DNA from: UBA12191 sp009937185
GTDB taxonomy: Bacteria > Planctomycetota > UBA8108 > UBA1146
Reading direction: 5' to 3'
Assembly (NCBI GenBank): GCA_938075155.1
Contig: CALJGL010000023.1
Location: 50,486 to 114,485, forward strand
Length of the DNA: 64,000 bases
Part shown: one piece after another, positions 8,133-17,011 of the stretch
How positions within the stretch are numbered: position 1 is the stretch's first letter
How the letters are laid out: every line of letters starts with the position of its first letter
Notes under the pieces: model-generated
Seen by the model: only the letters and a program-made list of their open reading frames with translations
Database searches by the model: none
What the model was told of the DNA's origin: nothing
Made by a program: the position numbers and the translations under genes

Positions 8133-9563
8133 ATGTTGAAGTCGCCATTTGAGAGTTCTGTTCAGGTCGTTCCTCTAGGGATTCTTTCTTTGGAGCCTGT
8201 GCTAGAGCAGATTTCTCCAGGTGAAGACTGCTTTCTATTGGAGAGTGGACTCGACGTGGCAGGCACTGGTCTCTGGGACATATGGGGGTTTGATCCCATC
8301 TCGTCTTTCGAAATCGCAGCGAATGAAAATCCACGAGAGCTTGAAGATCGTCCGTTGAAGAAATTCGATCACTGGTTTCGACAGTGGGAAGTAGAGCAAG
8401 CTCCACTTCAACTTTCTGGTGAGACAGTGCCTTTCACGGGGGGCGCCGTGGGGTGGCTCAGTTATGAGTTGTTGGATGATTTCTACGGAATGAATACTCG
8501 CGAAATTAGTTCGACAGCGAATATCGCTTGGTTAGACGAATTACCTCGACTCAATTTCTCTCTTCACGATGAGATTTATGTTCGGTTTGCTTCCACAGGT
8601 GAAGCATGGTTTCTTCACAGAAATCGTGAGGGTTGGAAAGATCGAATGGAGTTCCGTTTTTCCTCAGCGGTCGTCAGCCAGCCGAATTCAGAAACACCAT
8701 CCATGGTCGCGTCTTCATTTTCCGAATCCGAATATTTGGAATCGGTAAGAGAGATTCAAAAACGTATCGGCCAAGGAGATGTCTACGAAGTCAATTTGGC
8801 TCGAGGGTTTCTGGTCGAAGGGTGCCCAGAACCGAAAGATCTTCACGCCCGTTGGCGACAAGCTCAGCCGGTGCCCTATGGCGCACTTTTACAATCTTCA
8901 ACACATGCTGTTGTGAGCGCATCGCCAGAGCAGTTCCTGCGTCGTCGCAATAAACACATCTGTACTCGTCCCATTAAGGGAACTGTGCCCAGAACAGGAG
9001 ATCCCCTCAAAGATCAGCGGGCTGGTGCTCAATTACTAGCGAATGAAAAAGAGCGCGCAGAGCTGGCGATGATCATCGATTTGGAACGCAACGACCTGGG
9101 CAGAATCTGTAAGCCGGGAAGTGTGGAAGTGACAGCCGTCGCGGATGTTGAGGCTTACTCCACTGTGCTGCATACGGTGGCTACGATCGAAGGAGTTCTT
9201 CAAGGAAATCCGGGTCCAGGTGAGATTCTGGAAGCCACATTTCCTGGGGGGTCGATTACAGGTGCGCCAAAGAGAGCGGCAATGCAGGTCATCCGAGAAT
9301 TGGAGCCTTGGCCTCGATCTGTATATACAGGATCCATTGGCTGGTTATCCCCGAACGGCGACCTGGAATTCAATATTGCAATTCGAAGTGCTATCGTCGC
9401 CGCCGGCCAGGCACTGATTCCTTTTGGCGGGGCGATCACATGGGATTCCGATCCTGAAAGTGAGAGCCGTGAAATTGGCCATAAAGGAAGGGCGATTTTG
9501 GGAACGCTGGGACTGGATACCGGCGTCGATCCTGAAAAAAACCTGGAGAGTCTCCCGGGCTAG
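8133..9563 (+). CDS. pabB: Aminodeoxychorismate synthase component I
   Basis: A 476-residue chorismate-utilising enzyme that, with a glutamine amidotransferase (PabA), makes 4-amino-4-deoxychorismate for folate. The C-terminal catalytic domain shows ELAMIIDLERNDLGR, GGSITGAPK and SREIGHKGRAILGTLG. The PIKGT motif has Lys282, the residue characteristic of PabB; anthranilate synthase TrpE normally has Ala here. That is why I call PabB rather than TrpE. The ATG has GGAAGG six bases upstream. No amidotransferase or lyase domain is fused or adjacent. A terminator-like hairpin precedes it. Confidence 0.9.
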   Translation: MLKSPFESSVQVVPLGILSLEPVLEQISPGEDCFLLESGLDVAGTGLWDIWGFDPISSFEIAANENPRELEDRPLKKFDHWFRQWEVEQAPLQLSGETVPFTGGAVGWLSYELLDDFYGMNTREISSTANIAWLDELPRLNFSLHDEIYVRFASTGEAWFLHRNREGWKDRMEFRFSSAVVSQPNSETPSMVASSFSESEYLESVREIQKRIGQGDVYEVNLARGFLVEGCPEPKDLHARWRQAQPVPYGALLQSSTHAVVSASPEQFLRRRNKHICTRPIKGTVPRTGDPLKDQRAGAQLLANEKERAELAMIIDLERNDLGRICKPGSVEVTAVADVEAYSTVLHTVATIEGVLQGNPGPGEILEATFPGGSITGAPKRAAMQVIRELEPWPRSVYTGSIGWLSPNGDLEFNIAIRSAIVAAGQALIPFGGAITWDSDPESESREIGHKGRAILGTLGLDTGVDPEKNLESLPG

Positions 9564-9564
9564 T

Positions 9565-11301
9565 TTAACTGTCGAGCCAGTTCGCAAATGACCGAAGCAT
9601 CTGCGAGATGACTTCTTGGCCTTCTGAGAAACTTTGCCACGTAAACCAGAATCCGACACCGGCTACCACAAGGGCAGAAAACACAGGAGCTAATTTAATC
9701 AGAGGTGAACTGGCTGTGACGCCCATTCGATCGATCACTCCCTCTTTGCCCAGAGTCAACAGAGTACCGATTCCAATCAGCGTGACACCCAATCCCATAC
9801 TGAAGAATATCAGTATGACGATTCCAAGGGGGAGGGCCTGAAAGTGGGCGGCGACAAGAAGAATTGTGAAACCCGCCGGACAGGGGACGATGCCTCCACT
9901 GAGTCCCAGAGCGAGTAAATCCCTGAACCTGACTCCACCATCCTCACCCCAGCCTTTAGGAACATGCGAGTGATCGTGCGAGTGGTCATGCGAGTGGTCA
10001 TGCGAGTGATCGTGTGAGTGATCGTGTGAGTGATCATGTGAGTGGTCATGCGAGTGGTCATGTGAGTGACCGTGCGCTTGTCCTTTGAAGTGTCGGTAGC
10101 GGTGGCGTGCGAGGAACAGGCCAAACAGGATCAACATGACTCCAGAGAGAACACTAAAGGTCGTGGTAATCCAATTTTGATAGGTGGCTGACATCGATTT
10201 GTCGGCACTCCACTCGATCAATGACAAAAGTACGAGGCCAAGAAGAAAGACACTGGCGGTATGTGCGATGGTGACAATGATGCCTAGGACCACAGCGTCC
10301 CTGATGCGACCCCGAGTACCTACCAGATAAGCAGCGACCATCGTTTTACCATGGCCTGGCCCGAGTGCATGTCCCGCTCCATATATAAAGGCCAGAAGGA
10401 GAGCGAGCATGATCTCCCAGATGGCTGCTTTTCCAGAGACGATGGTTTCGACGATATTACCGATCTCTTCTTCTTCAGAGACCTGTGGTGGGTTGTCACC
10501 CTTTGCAATTTCGGGGGGACGAGTGGGTTTAAAGGTGTCTTTATCAGAGGTGTCTTTTTGACTTGAGAGGGGGTCTGACCCTTTCGATTTATTCAGCCAT
10601 TGGCGAATCGAATCAGACGTGGGTGGATCATCTTCAAAAGGGTCAAAGGGCGTAGCACCTGGGTGAAAATGGAGTATTGAATTCCGACCTGGTGTGCGCA
10701 GAAAAGGACCTTGGTCCTCGATCAGTTCCGGAGCGGGATCAAGGATTAGAACTGAAAGAGCCGGGTCGTGGTCTTCCAGTGGAATCCAGGTGATTTGACT
10801 GGAAAGGCGATTGGTATGAGTGCCGTCATGCCAGTGGAGCCACCAACCACCCGCGCCCCAAGGAGCATCGTCAGGAAGTGCTGAAGGAAGTTGACCTACC
10901 AGTGTGAAATAAACATCAAAAGCTCTCGCACTGACGGATCCTTGCAGGCCTTCTTCTTCGATGGTTTTCAGTTCTAGAGGGATTTTTTGCCCATTGATTT
11001 GGAGGCTTAAATCTGGAAGCAATGAACTGAGTAGGTTTTCCAAATAAGGACGCCACTCAGCCTCTTCGACTCGTTCATTATTGTTGGCATCGAGATTGGA
11101 GAGGACCGGAAAGCCAGAAGAGGCACTCCAGCCGTGATTAAAAAGCATGACCAATTCTGAGCCACGAAGTGTAAAGGTGACTTGAGTGCCGACACCCTCC
11201 AACAATTCGTGAGCCTGGACCCGCCGTTGAGTCGAACTGCCGAAGAGTACGGTCAGAGTCGTGATTAGTAGCAGGTATTTCATTGCGCTGGTTTTCAGCA
11301 T
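9565..11301 (-). CDS. NicO/RcnA-family Ni2+/Co2+ exporter with extended periplasmic domain
   Basis: A 578-residue membrane protein. A signal peptide (cleavage near RRVQA-HELL) is followed by a ~240-residue extracytoplasmic domain and a charged, Pro/Asp-rich linker. Six or so membrane helices then carry the family motif HALGPGHGKT (helix 1) and GLSGGIVPCPAG (helix 4). Between helices 3 and 4 lies a histidine-rich loop of HSHD repeats, the expected metal-binding loop of NicO/RcnA exporters. The extracytoplasmic domain resembles that of larger NicO-type fusions. I chose the ATG at 11301, which overlaps the helicase stop codon as ATGCTGA and suggests translational coupling. An ATG at 11283 is also possible. 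The gene ends one base past the pabB stop, converging with it. Confidence 0.86.
   Translation of the reverse strand: MLKTSAMKYLLLITTLTVLFGSSTQRRVQAHELLEGVGTQVTFTLRGSELVMLFNHGWSASSGFPVLSNLDANNNERVEEAEWRPYLENLLSSLLPDLSLQINGQKIPLELKTIEEEGLQGSVSARAFDVYFTLVGQLPSALPDDAPWGAGGWWLHWHDGTHTNRLSSQITWIPLEDHDPALSVLILDPAPELIEDQGPFLRTPGRNSILHFHPGATPFDPFEDDPPTSDSIRQWLNKSKGSDPLSSQKDTSDKDTFKPTRPPEIAKGDNPPQVSEEEEIGNIVETIVSGKAAIWEIMLALLLAFIYGAGHALGPGHGKTMVAAYLVGTRGRIRDAVVLGIIVTIAHTASVFLLGLVLLSLIEWSADKSMSATYQNWITTTFSVLSGVMLILFGLFLARHRYRHFKGQAHGHSHDHSHDHSHDHSHDHSHDHSHDHSHDHSHDHSHVPKGWGEDGGVRFRDLLALGLSGGIVPCPAGFTILLVAAHFQALPLGIVILIFFSMGLGVTLIGIGTLLTLGKEGVIDRMGVTASSPLIKLAPVFSALVVAGVGFWFTWQSFSEGQEVISQMLRSFANWLDS
9964..10071 (-). 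repeat. 12-bp tandem repeat encoding the HSHD loop
   Basis: Nine 12-bp units of the form RTGYGAGTGRYC (plus strand) encode eight H-S-H-D units and one degenerate unit. Third-position differences show the array is not newly expanded, although slippage could change its copy number in frame. Confidence 0.9.
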
Positions 11302-13565
11302 GCTTCCCATTCCTCATCCGGTGGCGATATCGGTGTCAGGGGCGCATAGGCGACGACGAGTTGTCGCTCTTCACCATTTTCAAATCGAACGGTGATGCGG
11401 CGAGATGAGCCGTATCCCTGGACAGTATTGACTCTGCCTCGTCCCAGTAATTCATGTTGAACCCATGCACCGGGGTGGAGTCCATCGTCTTCCTCAGAGT
11501 CATGAGCACTCTCTTCGTCCCATACTGTAGGAGAAGTGTGACCTGACCGAGAGGGGGATCGATCAAATTCGATGGAAGTGCCTTCGAGTTCGCTAAGGAA
11601 GGAGGAGGGGAGTCGAGGTTCTCTCTCTTGGAATCGTCTTCGCCATGAACTATGGGTCAAAACCAATTCTTCCATGGCTCGTGTGACGCCCACATAGAGC
11701 AACCTTTTTTCTTCATCAATGCCCTCTACTTCACCATGACGAGAGTGGGGAATCAGAGTTTCTTCGACTCCGATGATGATGACTTTTTCAAACTCCAGTC
11801 CCTTTGCCGCGTGCAAGGTCATCAATGAGACTTTTTCTTTCAGTTCTTCCTGACTATCGGCATCGGCTACGAGTGCGATGCGCTCTAGGAAAATCGTGAG
11901 GGGGTCAAAGTCGTCTTCATTATCCTCGTGTCTTTGGAGAGGTTGCTGGCGGGCGAGATCGAGGATCTCTTCGGTCTCTGCAGCGGCGGCAACCAGTTCT
12001 TGTAGGTTTTGTTCTCTTTCTTGCCAGTTCTCAGGTTCAGATCTTTCAAGATGAGAAATATATCCACTGGCTTCGATAGCCTGCTCGACAAGATCTGCGA
12101 GTCCACCCGAAAGTCGGTCTTCCAGTTTCTCTAAGACTTCTCGCAGATGATCGATCCCCTTTTTTGCTTTTCCTTTGATGCCCTCTGTGCAGTCGGACCT
12201 TCTCAGGTGTTCACCCATCGTTCGTCCATTAGAAATCGCGGCGTCTTGAAATCTTTCAAGACTGACTTTGCCGATCCCTCTTGCCGGTGTGTTGAAAATT
12301 CTTTGCAGAGCCACATCGTCACGGCTGGATCGGGCAGCTCTGAGATATCCGAGAATATCTTTGATTTCTTTTCTCTCGTAGAAAGACATTCCGCCGACGA
12401 CGGCGTATTGAAGTCTTCGTCGTACAAACTCTTCCTCGATAGCACGCGAGAGTGAATTGACCCGATAGAGGACAGCGATCTGGTCGCTGGACACCCCTTC
12501 TGAGAGCCAGGACTCGACGTGGTCACATACCCGGCGGGATTCAGTTCTTTCATCGTGCAGTTGTTGGACCCTGACGGCATTGCCGTCCGCATTTTCAGTG
12601 AACAGTTCCCGGTGACCAAACTCAGATCCGGCGAGTCTGGAGGCGACTTCCAGGATCTGGGGGGTGGATCGATAGTTTTGTTCAAGAGTCACGACTTGAT
12701 GTTGGGGGAAGTCTTCTCTGAAACGGTTGAAGTTATCGGGACTCGCACCTCTCCAAGAATAGATCGACTGGTCAGGATCACCCGTCACGCAAATATTGCT
12801 GTGACTCTGTGATAACAGTTTTGCGATCAGGTATTGAGGTCGATTGGTATCTTGGAACTCGTCAATCATGACGTACTGGAATCTTTCTTGAAGTCGTTCA
12901 AGAACGTCGGGATGTTCCGTCAGTAGTCGCACGACTAATAGAAGGAGATCGTCGAAGTCGGCAGCATCTCTTTCTTCCAGTAATTCTTGATATCTTCCAT
13001 ACAGTTTGCCCAACTCCCGGTCGCGGAATGTTGCGGCTTGATCGATGGCGATCTCTGGAGAGACCATCTGATTCTTCCACTGACTGATCGTAGACATCGA
13101 AGCTCTTGGTGGAAAAGCCGTTCTGTCGAGTTGAAGTTGCTTCATCACTTCTGTGACGAGTTGTTTTTGGTCGACCGAATCATAGATCGAGAACTGACTC
13201 GTGTAAGGTTCGAGGCGGTGTGCGTGACGACGAAGGAGTCTTGCGCAAAAGGAGTGAAAGGTTCGGAGTACTGGCCGGTCTTCTTCGAGACCAAGTGCTG
13301 CAGAACCAAAAAATCCGTTGCCATGAAAGGAGTCGAGTTCTGGGATGGAGAGCAGTTGCATCGTTCTGCGAAGCATCTCTTCGGCAGCTTTGTTGGTGAA
13401 GGTGATGGCCAGAATAGAACCCGGGGCTATTCCGGAATGAACCATGTCAGCGATTCTTTGAGTCATCACCCGAGTCTTGCCACTGCCCGGGCCAGCGATC
13501 ACCACCAGAGGACCCGCGTGGTGCGAGACGGCTTCCTGCTGAGCTTTATTTAATCCCTCGCTCAT
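11295..13565 (-). CDS. pcrA: ATP-dependent DNA helicase PcrA/UvrD
   Basis: A 756-residue superfamily 1A 3'-5' helicase for nucleotide excision repair, mismatch repair and removal of stalled complexes. Visible motifs in order are the Q-motif region, Walker A (AGPGSGKT, residues 24-31), TFTNKAAEEM (Ia), MIDEFQDTN (II), GDPDQSIYSWRGA (III), EQNYRST (IV), TLHAAKGLEF (V) and EEKRLLYVGVTRA (VI). The C-terminal ~60 residues (GRGRVNTVQGYG) form the Tudor-like RNA polymerase-binding tail typical of PcrA/UvrD and absent from Rep. The ATG at 13565 has AGGA six bases upstream. It is probably co-transcribed with the downstream metal exporter, whose start overlaps its stop. Confidence 0.95.
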   Translation of the reverse strand: MSEGLNKAQQEAVSHHAGPLVVIAGPGSGKTRVMTQRIADMVHSGIAPGSILAITFTNKAAEEMLRRTMQLLSIPELDSFHGNGFFGSAALGLEEDRPVLRTFHSFCARLLRRHAHRLEPYTSQFSIYDSVDQKQLVTEVMKQLQLDRTAFPPRASMSTISQWKNQMVSPEIAIDQAATFRDRELGKLYGRYQELLEERDAADFDDLLLLVVRLLTEHPDVLERLQERFQYVMIDEFQDTNRPQYLIAKLLSQSHSNICVTGDPDQSIYSWRGASPDNFNRFREDFPQHQVVTLEQNYRSTPQILEVASRLAGSEFGHRELFTENADGNAVRVQQLHDERTESRRVCDHVESWLSEGVSSDQIAVLYRVNSLSRAIEEEFVRRRLQYAVVGGMSFYERKEIKDILGYLRAARSSRDDVALQRIFNTPARGIGKVSLERFQDAAISNGRTMGEHLRRSDCTEGIKGKAKKGIDHLREVLEKLEDRLSGGLADLVEQAIEASGYISHLERSEPENWQEREQNLQELVAAAAETEEILDLARQQPLQRHEDNEDDFDPLTIFLERIALVADADSQEELKEKVSLMTLHAAKGLEFEKVIIIGVEETLIPHSRHGEVEGIDEEKRLLYVGVTRAMEELVLTHSSWRRRFQEREPRLPSSFLSELEGTSIEFDRSPSRSGHTSPTVWDEESAHDSEEDDGLHPGAWVQHELLGRGRVNTVQGYGSSRRITVRFENGEERQLVVAYAPLTPISPPDEEWEAC

Positions 13566-13985
13566 CGATTCCTGACTCTTCCGCGAGGCCCTGCTGAGGA
13601 CCCAATTCTTGAATTAATGCCTCCCCGGGCGTTCAGGGGGACGTGGAGCATGGTCCACCCCAGAAACCATTTGGGCAAGCGGGACCCGTTGAGCAATCCC
13701 ATTGAGCCATGTTGGACGATTCGGACTATGCAGGATCATGAGGGCCAGAGGGGACTATTTGAAGGATGAAGACCTCTCAGGCGTGTTCAAGTTGACGGCC
13801 CCCCGTGGGTTACTTATGATCCTAGGCTGCCTTCGACTCATTCCCGTCACCTATCAGGTTGCCCGGGGCTCAGTTGGCCTGAGGCTGGATACTGATGCGT
13901 GGTACTGTTCCGAGTTCTGCAAATTCGATCGAATGGCAGTACCTACGACGTCTGAGTCGGTGATTCTTTCCCCTGAGGAGGAAAA
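13566..13985. other. 420-bp divergent intergenic region
   Basis: This spacer separates the helicase gene (minus) from the TPR-alphaCTD gene (plus). It holds the promoter at 13792-13820 and, from about 13827, a ~160-nt leader that ends in a strong GAGGAGG ribosome site. A plus-strand frame from 13702 crosses it but has unnatural composition and overlaps the real start. I recognise no RNA gene. Confidence 0.6.
13792..13820 (+). promoter_or_regulatory. Sigma-70-type promoter for the TPR-alphaCTD/ruvA operon
   Basis: TTGACG, a 17-bp spacer and TATGAT match the consensus at 5/6 and 5/6. The predicted start near 13827 leaves a ~160-nt untranslated leader before the TTG start at 13986. Confidence 0.6.
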
Positions 13986-15266
13986 TTGGATATTCAAGAA
14001 GAAGTCTCCATCCGCGAATTGATTCTCGACAGAGAGACTCATATCGATTTCTACCATGAAGTTCGCCAAGGCGTGACTTCCCGCAGAGACGCGATCGATG
14101 AACTCGAATCGCTTATCGATGAAATCACAGATGATTTCAGAAGGGCGATCGCCTTAGATCTTTTGGGAAAAAGGGAAGAGGCGAAGGGGTTCCTGCGTAA
14201 TTGCCAGGACAATGCCATGTGCGTTCACTTGCTTGGAAAACTCAGCCTTGAAGAGGGGAATTCCAAAGAAGCTTTGGTCGTCCTTGAAACAGGATGGGCC
14301 AGCTTTGGATCTGTCGTTCCTAGGATCGGCATGTTGCTTTGCGAAGCAATGATTCATGAGCATCGTATTGATGAGGCTCGTGCATTGCTCTCCAAGTTGC
14401 CCGACTCTGTCGATCACCCAAGAATTTGTTACCTCGAGGGTCTGCTTCACCAACATGAAGGTGACTACGACGAAGCCTTGCAATTCTACTCCACTGCAGC
14501 GGAGGGGCGTCCCGAGGAAACACGATTCCAGTTCCGCCTCGGATACATGCATTCTCTTTATGGTGACGAAGAGTCCGCCATTGAGGCATACCGTATGTGC
14601 CAGAGGAGTACTCCACTCTACGCCAGAGCGATGATTAATCTCGGGCTTCTCTACGAAGACACCGATCGATACGAGGAAGCGATCACCTGCTACCGCATGG
14701 TTCTGCTTTCCAACCCTGATCATAACCGTGCACGTCTCTATCTCCGCGATGCAGAAGCTTCCCAGTCGATGTACTACGATAGGGATAAGGAGAAGGAAAA
14801 GGTACGTATGGGGCAGGTCTTGCAAATACCTGTTACCGAATTTGAACTTTCAGTACGTAGCAGAAACTGCCTTCAAAAGATGGGGATTCACACTCTGGGT
14901 GATCTCGTCTCAAAAACTGAAGCCGAGTTGCTCTCCTACAAGAACTTTGGTGAAACGAGTCTCCAGGAGATTCGCAAGATCTTGGTTCAAAAGAATCTTC
15001 GTCTCGGGGAAAATTCTCAGAGAGGTGAGACCTCTCTTCTGGGGATGGACAGTGAAGCTCAGGCATTGCTGGGTGAGCCTGTCAGTATTCTTGAGCTTTC
15101 CAGTCGCAGTCAAAGATGCATGGACCGACTCGGCATCGAAACGATCTCAGATCTTCTTCAGCGCAATGAGTTGGAATTAGTGAGCCAGAAAAATTTCGGA
15201 GTGACCTCCCTCAATGAGGTGAAGCGTAAACTGACCGAGCGTGGCTTAACTCTGACCAGCGGATAG
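13986..15266 (+). CDS. TPR protein with two RNA polymerase alpha-CTD-like modules
   Basis: A 426-residue cytoplasmic protein. Residues ~45-260 form tetratricopeptide helices (for example EEAITCYRMVLLSNPDHNRA). Two copies of a helix-hairpin-helix module follow at ~285-345 and ~365-425. They read LSVRSRNCLQKMGIHTLGDL with LLSYKNFGETSLQEI, and LSSRSQRCMDRLGIETISDL with LVSQKNFGVTSLNEV, and closely match the C-terminal domain of RpoA, which binds UP elements and activators. The start is TTG, five bases after GAGGAGG. The rest of RpoA is absent. The gene is 9 bp upstream of ruvA, in an operon. I recall similar proteins only from planctomycetes, with no established function. Confidence 0.88.
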   Translation: MDIQEEVSIRELILDRETHIDFYHEVRQGVTSRRDAIDELESLIDEITDDFRRAIALDLLGKREEAKGFLRNCQDNAMCVHLLGKLSLEEGNSKEALVVLETGWASFGSVVPRIGMLLCEAMIHEHRIDEARALLSKLPDSVDHPRICYLEGLLHQHEGDYDEALQFYSTAAEGRPEETRFQFRLGYMHSLYGDEESAIEAYRMCQRSTPLYARAMINLGLLYEDTDRYEEAITCYRMVLLSNPDHNRARLYLRDAEASQSMYYDRDKEKEKVRMGQVLQIPVTEFELSVRSRNCLQKMGIHTLGDLVSKTEAELLSYKNFGETSLQEIRKILVQKNLRLGENSQRGETSLLGMDSEAQALLGEPVSILELSSRSQRCMDRLGIETISDLLQRNELELVSQKNFGVTSLNEVKRKLTERGLTLTSG

Positions 15267-15275
15267 CGAGGGGAC

Positions 15276-15875
15276 TTGTTCGAATACCTTGCCGGTGAAG
15301 TCGTCCGAATCGGGTCAGACCGTGTGACGCTCGATATATCGGGTGTGGGATATGGTTTGAAGGCACCGGGGGGAACTCTTTCTAAACTGAAAGAGGGAAG
15401 TTCCGCCCGTTTGTTCATTTCTCACCGTATCCGAGATGACCAAATGGTTTTCTTTGGATTTTCCCAACCTGAAGAGCGTGATCTGTTTGAGCGATTGTGT
15501 CAGGTATCGGGCGTAGGTCCCGCCTCCGCGCTCGCTTTGCTCTCGCATATCACTCCGGAAAACTTCAAGAATGCAATTCTCGATGGAGATAGCAAAGTCC
15601 TCGAGAAGGTCAAAGGGATCGGTAAAAAAACAGCCCAGCGAATCGTCCTCGATTTGCGGGGAGCCCTTGAGAAGGAAGACCTGGCTTCAATCGTGGGTAG
15701 TCCGGCTGTAGCAGGGGTACCCGAGGGACCAGCAGCGGATGCGGTTCGCGCCCTGCAAGTCTTGGGTTTTCCTGTTGTCGAGGCTCAGGATCGAGTCCGT
15801 CGAGTCGTCGCTGAGCAATCCGACTCGGCATTGATTGCCGAAGATCTCGTTCGTCTTGCGAGCCGAAGAACTTAA
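15276..15875 (+). CDS. ruvA: Holliday junction branch migration protein RuvA
   Basis: A 199-residue protein of typical RuvA length. It has an N-terminal OB fold (FEYLAGEVVRIGSDRVTLDI, then GVGYGLKAP) and tandem helix-hairpin-helix motifs (LCQVSGVGPASALALLSHI and LEKVKGIGKKTAQRIVLDL). A flexible Gly/Pro linker leads to a C-terminal domain III (ADAVRALQVLGF) that contacts RuvB. It recognises four-way junctions and loads the RuvB motor. The start is TTG, four bases after GAGGGG. RuvB and RuvC are not adjacent. It is co-transcribed with the TPR-alphaCTD gene. Confidence 0.96.
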   Translation: MFEYLAGEVVRIGSDRVTLDISGVGYGLKAPGGTLSKLKEGSSARLFISHRIRDDQMVFFGFSQPEERDLFERLCQVSGVGPASALALLSHITPENFKNAILDGDSKVLEKVKGIGKKTAQRIVLDLRGALEKEDLASIVGSPAVAGVPEGPAADAVRALQVLGFPVVEAQDRVRRVVAEQSDSALIAEDLVRLASRRT

Positions 15876-16042
15876 GGCTTTGAGGTTCGAGGCTGACCTT
15901 TATCATCGGTAGAGAGTCCTCTAGAGGATTCCAGTGTCGTCCTTAGTGGCGATTTGTCCCCTTCCAAAGAGCACCAGCAACAGATCAAAGTTTATGAACG
16001 TGATGGCTCTCTGCGAGTCTTCTCGTCTCAGATACGGTATGA

Positions 16043-16702
16043 ATGATCTCTACTCTGAATCTGTGCCTACTCCTAGCGACCCTCACACCGGGACCCATAT
16101 CGGATCTCCCAGTTACGCTCCTGGTCCATCCGGGTTTGACCTCGATCGCATTCAGCCAATTCGTCGAAGAGTTGGAGAGTTCTGAGACGGATCGGTTCTA
16201 TGAGAGTGATTCGTTTCAGATTCCAGCAAAAATGACTGTGATAGGGAATGAGAACTCAGCGAAGTGGGATGGACTCGTCTTAGGTCTGGGGAGACAGATA
16301 ATTCTCCAGCATCTCAGAGAAGATCCTGATTTCGGATCCGAATCGTATCGAAACTCACTCCAAGCCATGGTTCTCTCGGATTCCCTCGAATCAAAACTGG
16401 ATTCAGGGCTGAGGGACCCTCTTCTAGATGCCCCCTGCTGGGTTCAGGAGACATGGAAACCGCAAGATACCGTTGAATTAGACTCCACAGTAAGATCTCG
16501 ATCCTTTCTCTCTCTCTGGGCAGATGATCCTATTCAGCCCACAGGTATCGACTCCAGCGACTCCGTTATTTGGGGTCTTGGAGCCACCATTGAGTTTCAG
16601 CAACTCGATTCTCAAGCAGATTCATGCTGGAGCCTCAGGATGACTGCGAACCTCGATAATCAGGGAGATAAGGGAGTCCTATTTCAGATCTGTTGGCATT
16701 GA
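16043..16702 (+). CDS. Hypothetical secreted protein
   Basis: A 219-residue protein that I do not recognise. The first ~25 residues (MISTLNLCLLLATLTPGPIS) could be a weak signal peptide. The rest is polar with no repeats or clear motifs; single cysteines occur near the C-terminus (DAPCWVQE, DSCWSLRM, QICWH). No strong Shine-Dalgarno site precedes the ATG, so the start is uncertain. It lies 167 bp after ruvA and just before tRNA-His. Codon use looks plausible, but coding is supported only by length and composition. Confidence 0.5.
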   Translation: MISTLNLCLLLATLTPGPISDLPVTLLVHPGLTSIAFSQFVEELESSETDRFYESDSFQIPAKMTVIGNENSAKWDGLVLGLGRQIILQHLREDPDFGSESYRNSLQAMVLSDSLESKLDSGLRDPLLDAPCWVQETWKPQDTVELDSTVRSRSFLSLWADDPIQPTGIDSSDSVIWGLGATIEFQQLDSQADSCWSLRMTANLDNQGDKGVLFQICWH

Positions 16703-16820
16703 GTCTCTGGTCTTCTTGACACGATCCCCTGATCCCGCCACCATTGCCCCTTGGCTCTGATCTTTGGTTCTGGATTCTATCCATGACCAGAAGGAGAAGA
16801 GTCTGTGAGCATGAATTGAT

Positions 16821-16898
16821 GGTGGGTGTAGCTCAGTCGGTTAGAGCGCCAGTTTGTGGTATTGGAGGTCGAGGGTTCGAGCCCCTCCTCCCACCCCA
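16821..16898 (+). tRNA. tRNA-His (anticodon GTG)
   Basis: The cloverleaf has the extra 5' G (position -1) opposite C73 that is diagnostic of tRNA-His. Acceptor GTGGGTG pairs with CTCCCAC with a single T-T mismatch. The anticodon stem CCAGT/ATTGG holds loop TTGTGGT (anticodon GTG), and the T-arm is GAGGG-TTCGAGC-CCCTC. The CCA end is encoded. Confidence 0.96.
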
Positions 16899-16906
16899 GC
16901 TTTTTT

Positions 16907-16936
16907 AAGGGAACCCTTAGGGGTTCCCTTTTTTCG
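16907..16936 (+). terminator. Intrinsic terminator after tRNA-His
   Basis: AAGGGAACCC pairs perfectly with GGGTTCCCTT around a TTAG loop and is followed by T-rich sequence. It begins nine bases after the tRNA. Confidence 0.92.
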
Positions 16937-17011
16937 TTTTGTCATCAAACGGTAGTCAGCAGACAGTCGTCAGCGGGCCTCAAGAGGGAGCCATGACGAA
17001 TAGACGTGGGT

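Noticed and set aside
9964..10071. CRISPR-like or regulatory direct repeats
   Set aside because: The units are contiguous 12-mers without spacers and encode an in-frame histidine-rich loop.
13702..14022. Plus-strand frame of 106 codons before the TPR-alphaCTD gene
   Set aside because: It crosses a good promoter and the strong ribosome site of the real gene, overlaps its start, and has no recognisable protein features.
15934..16185. Plus-strand frame after ruvA
   Set aside because: It overlaps the hypothetical gene at 16043 in another frame and has low-quality composition.
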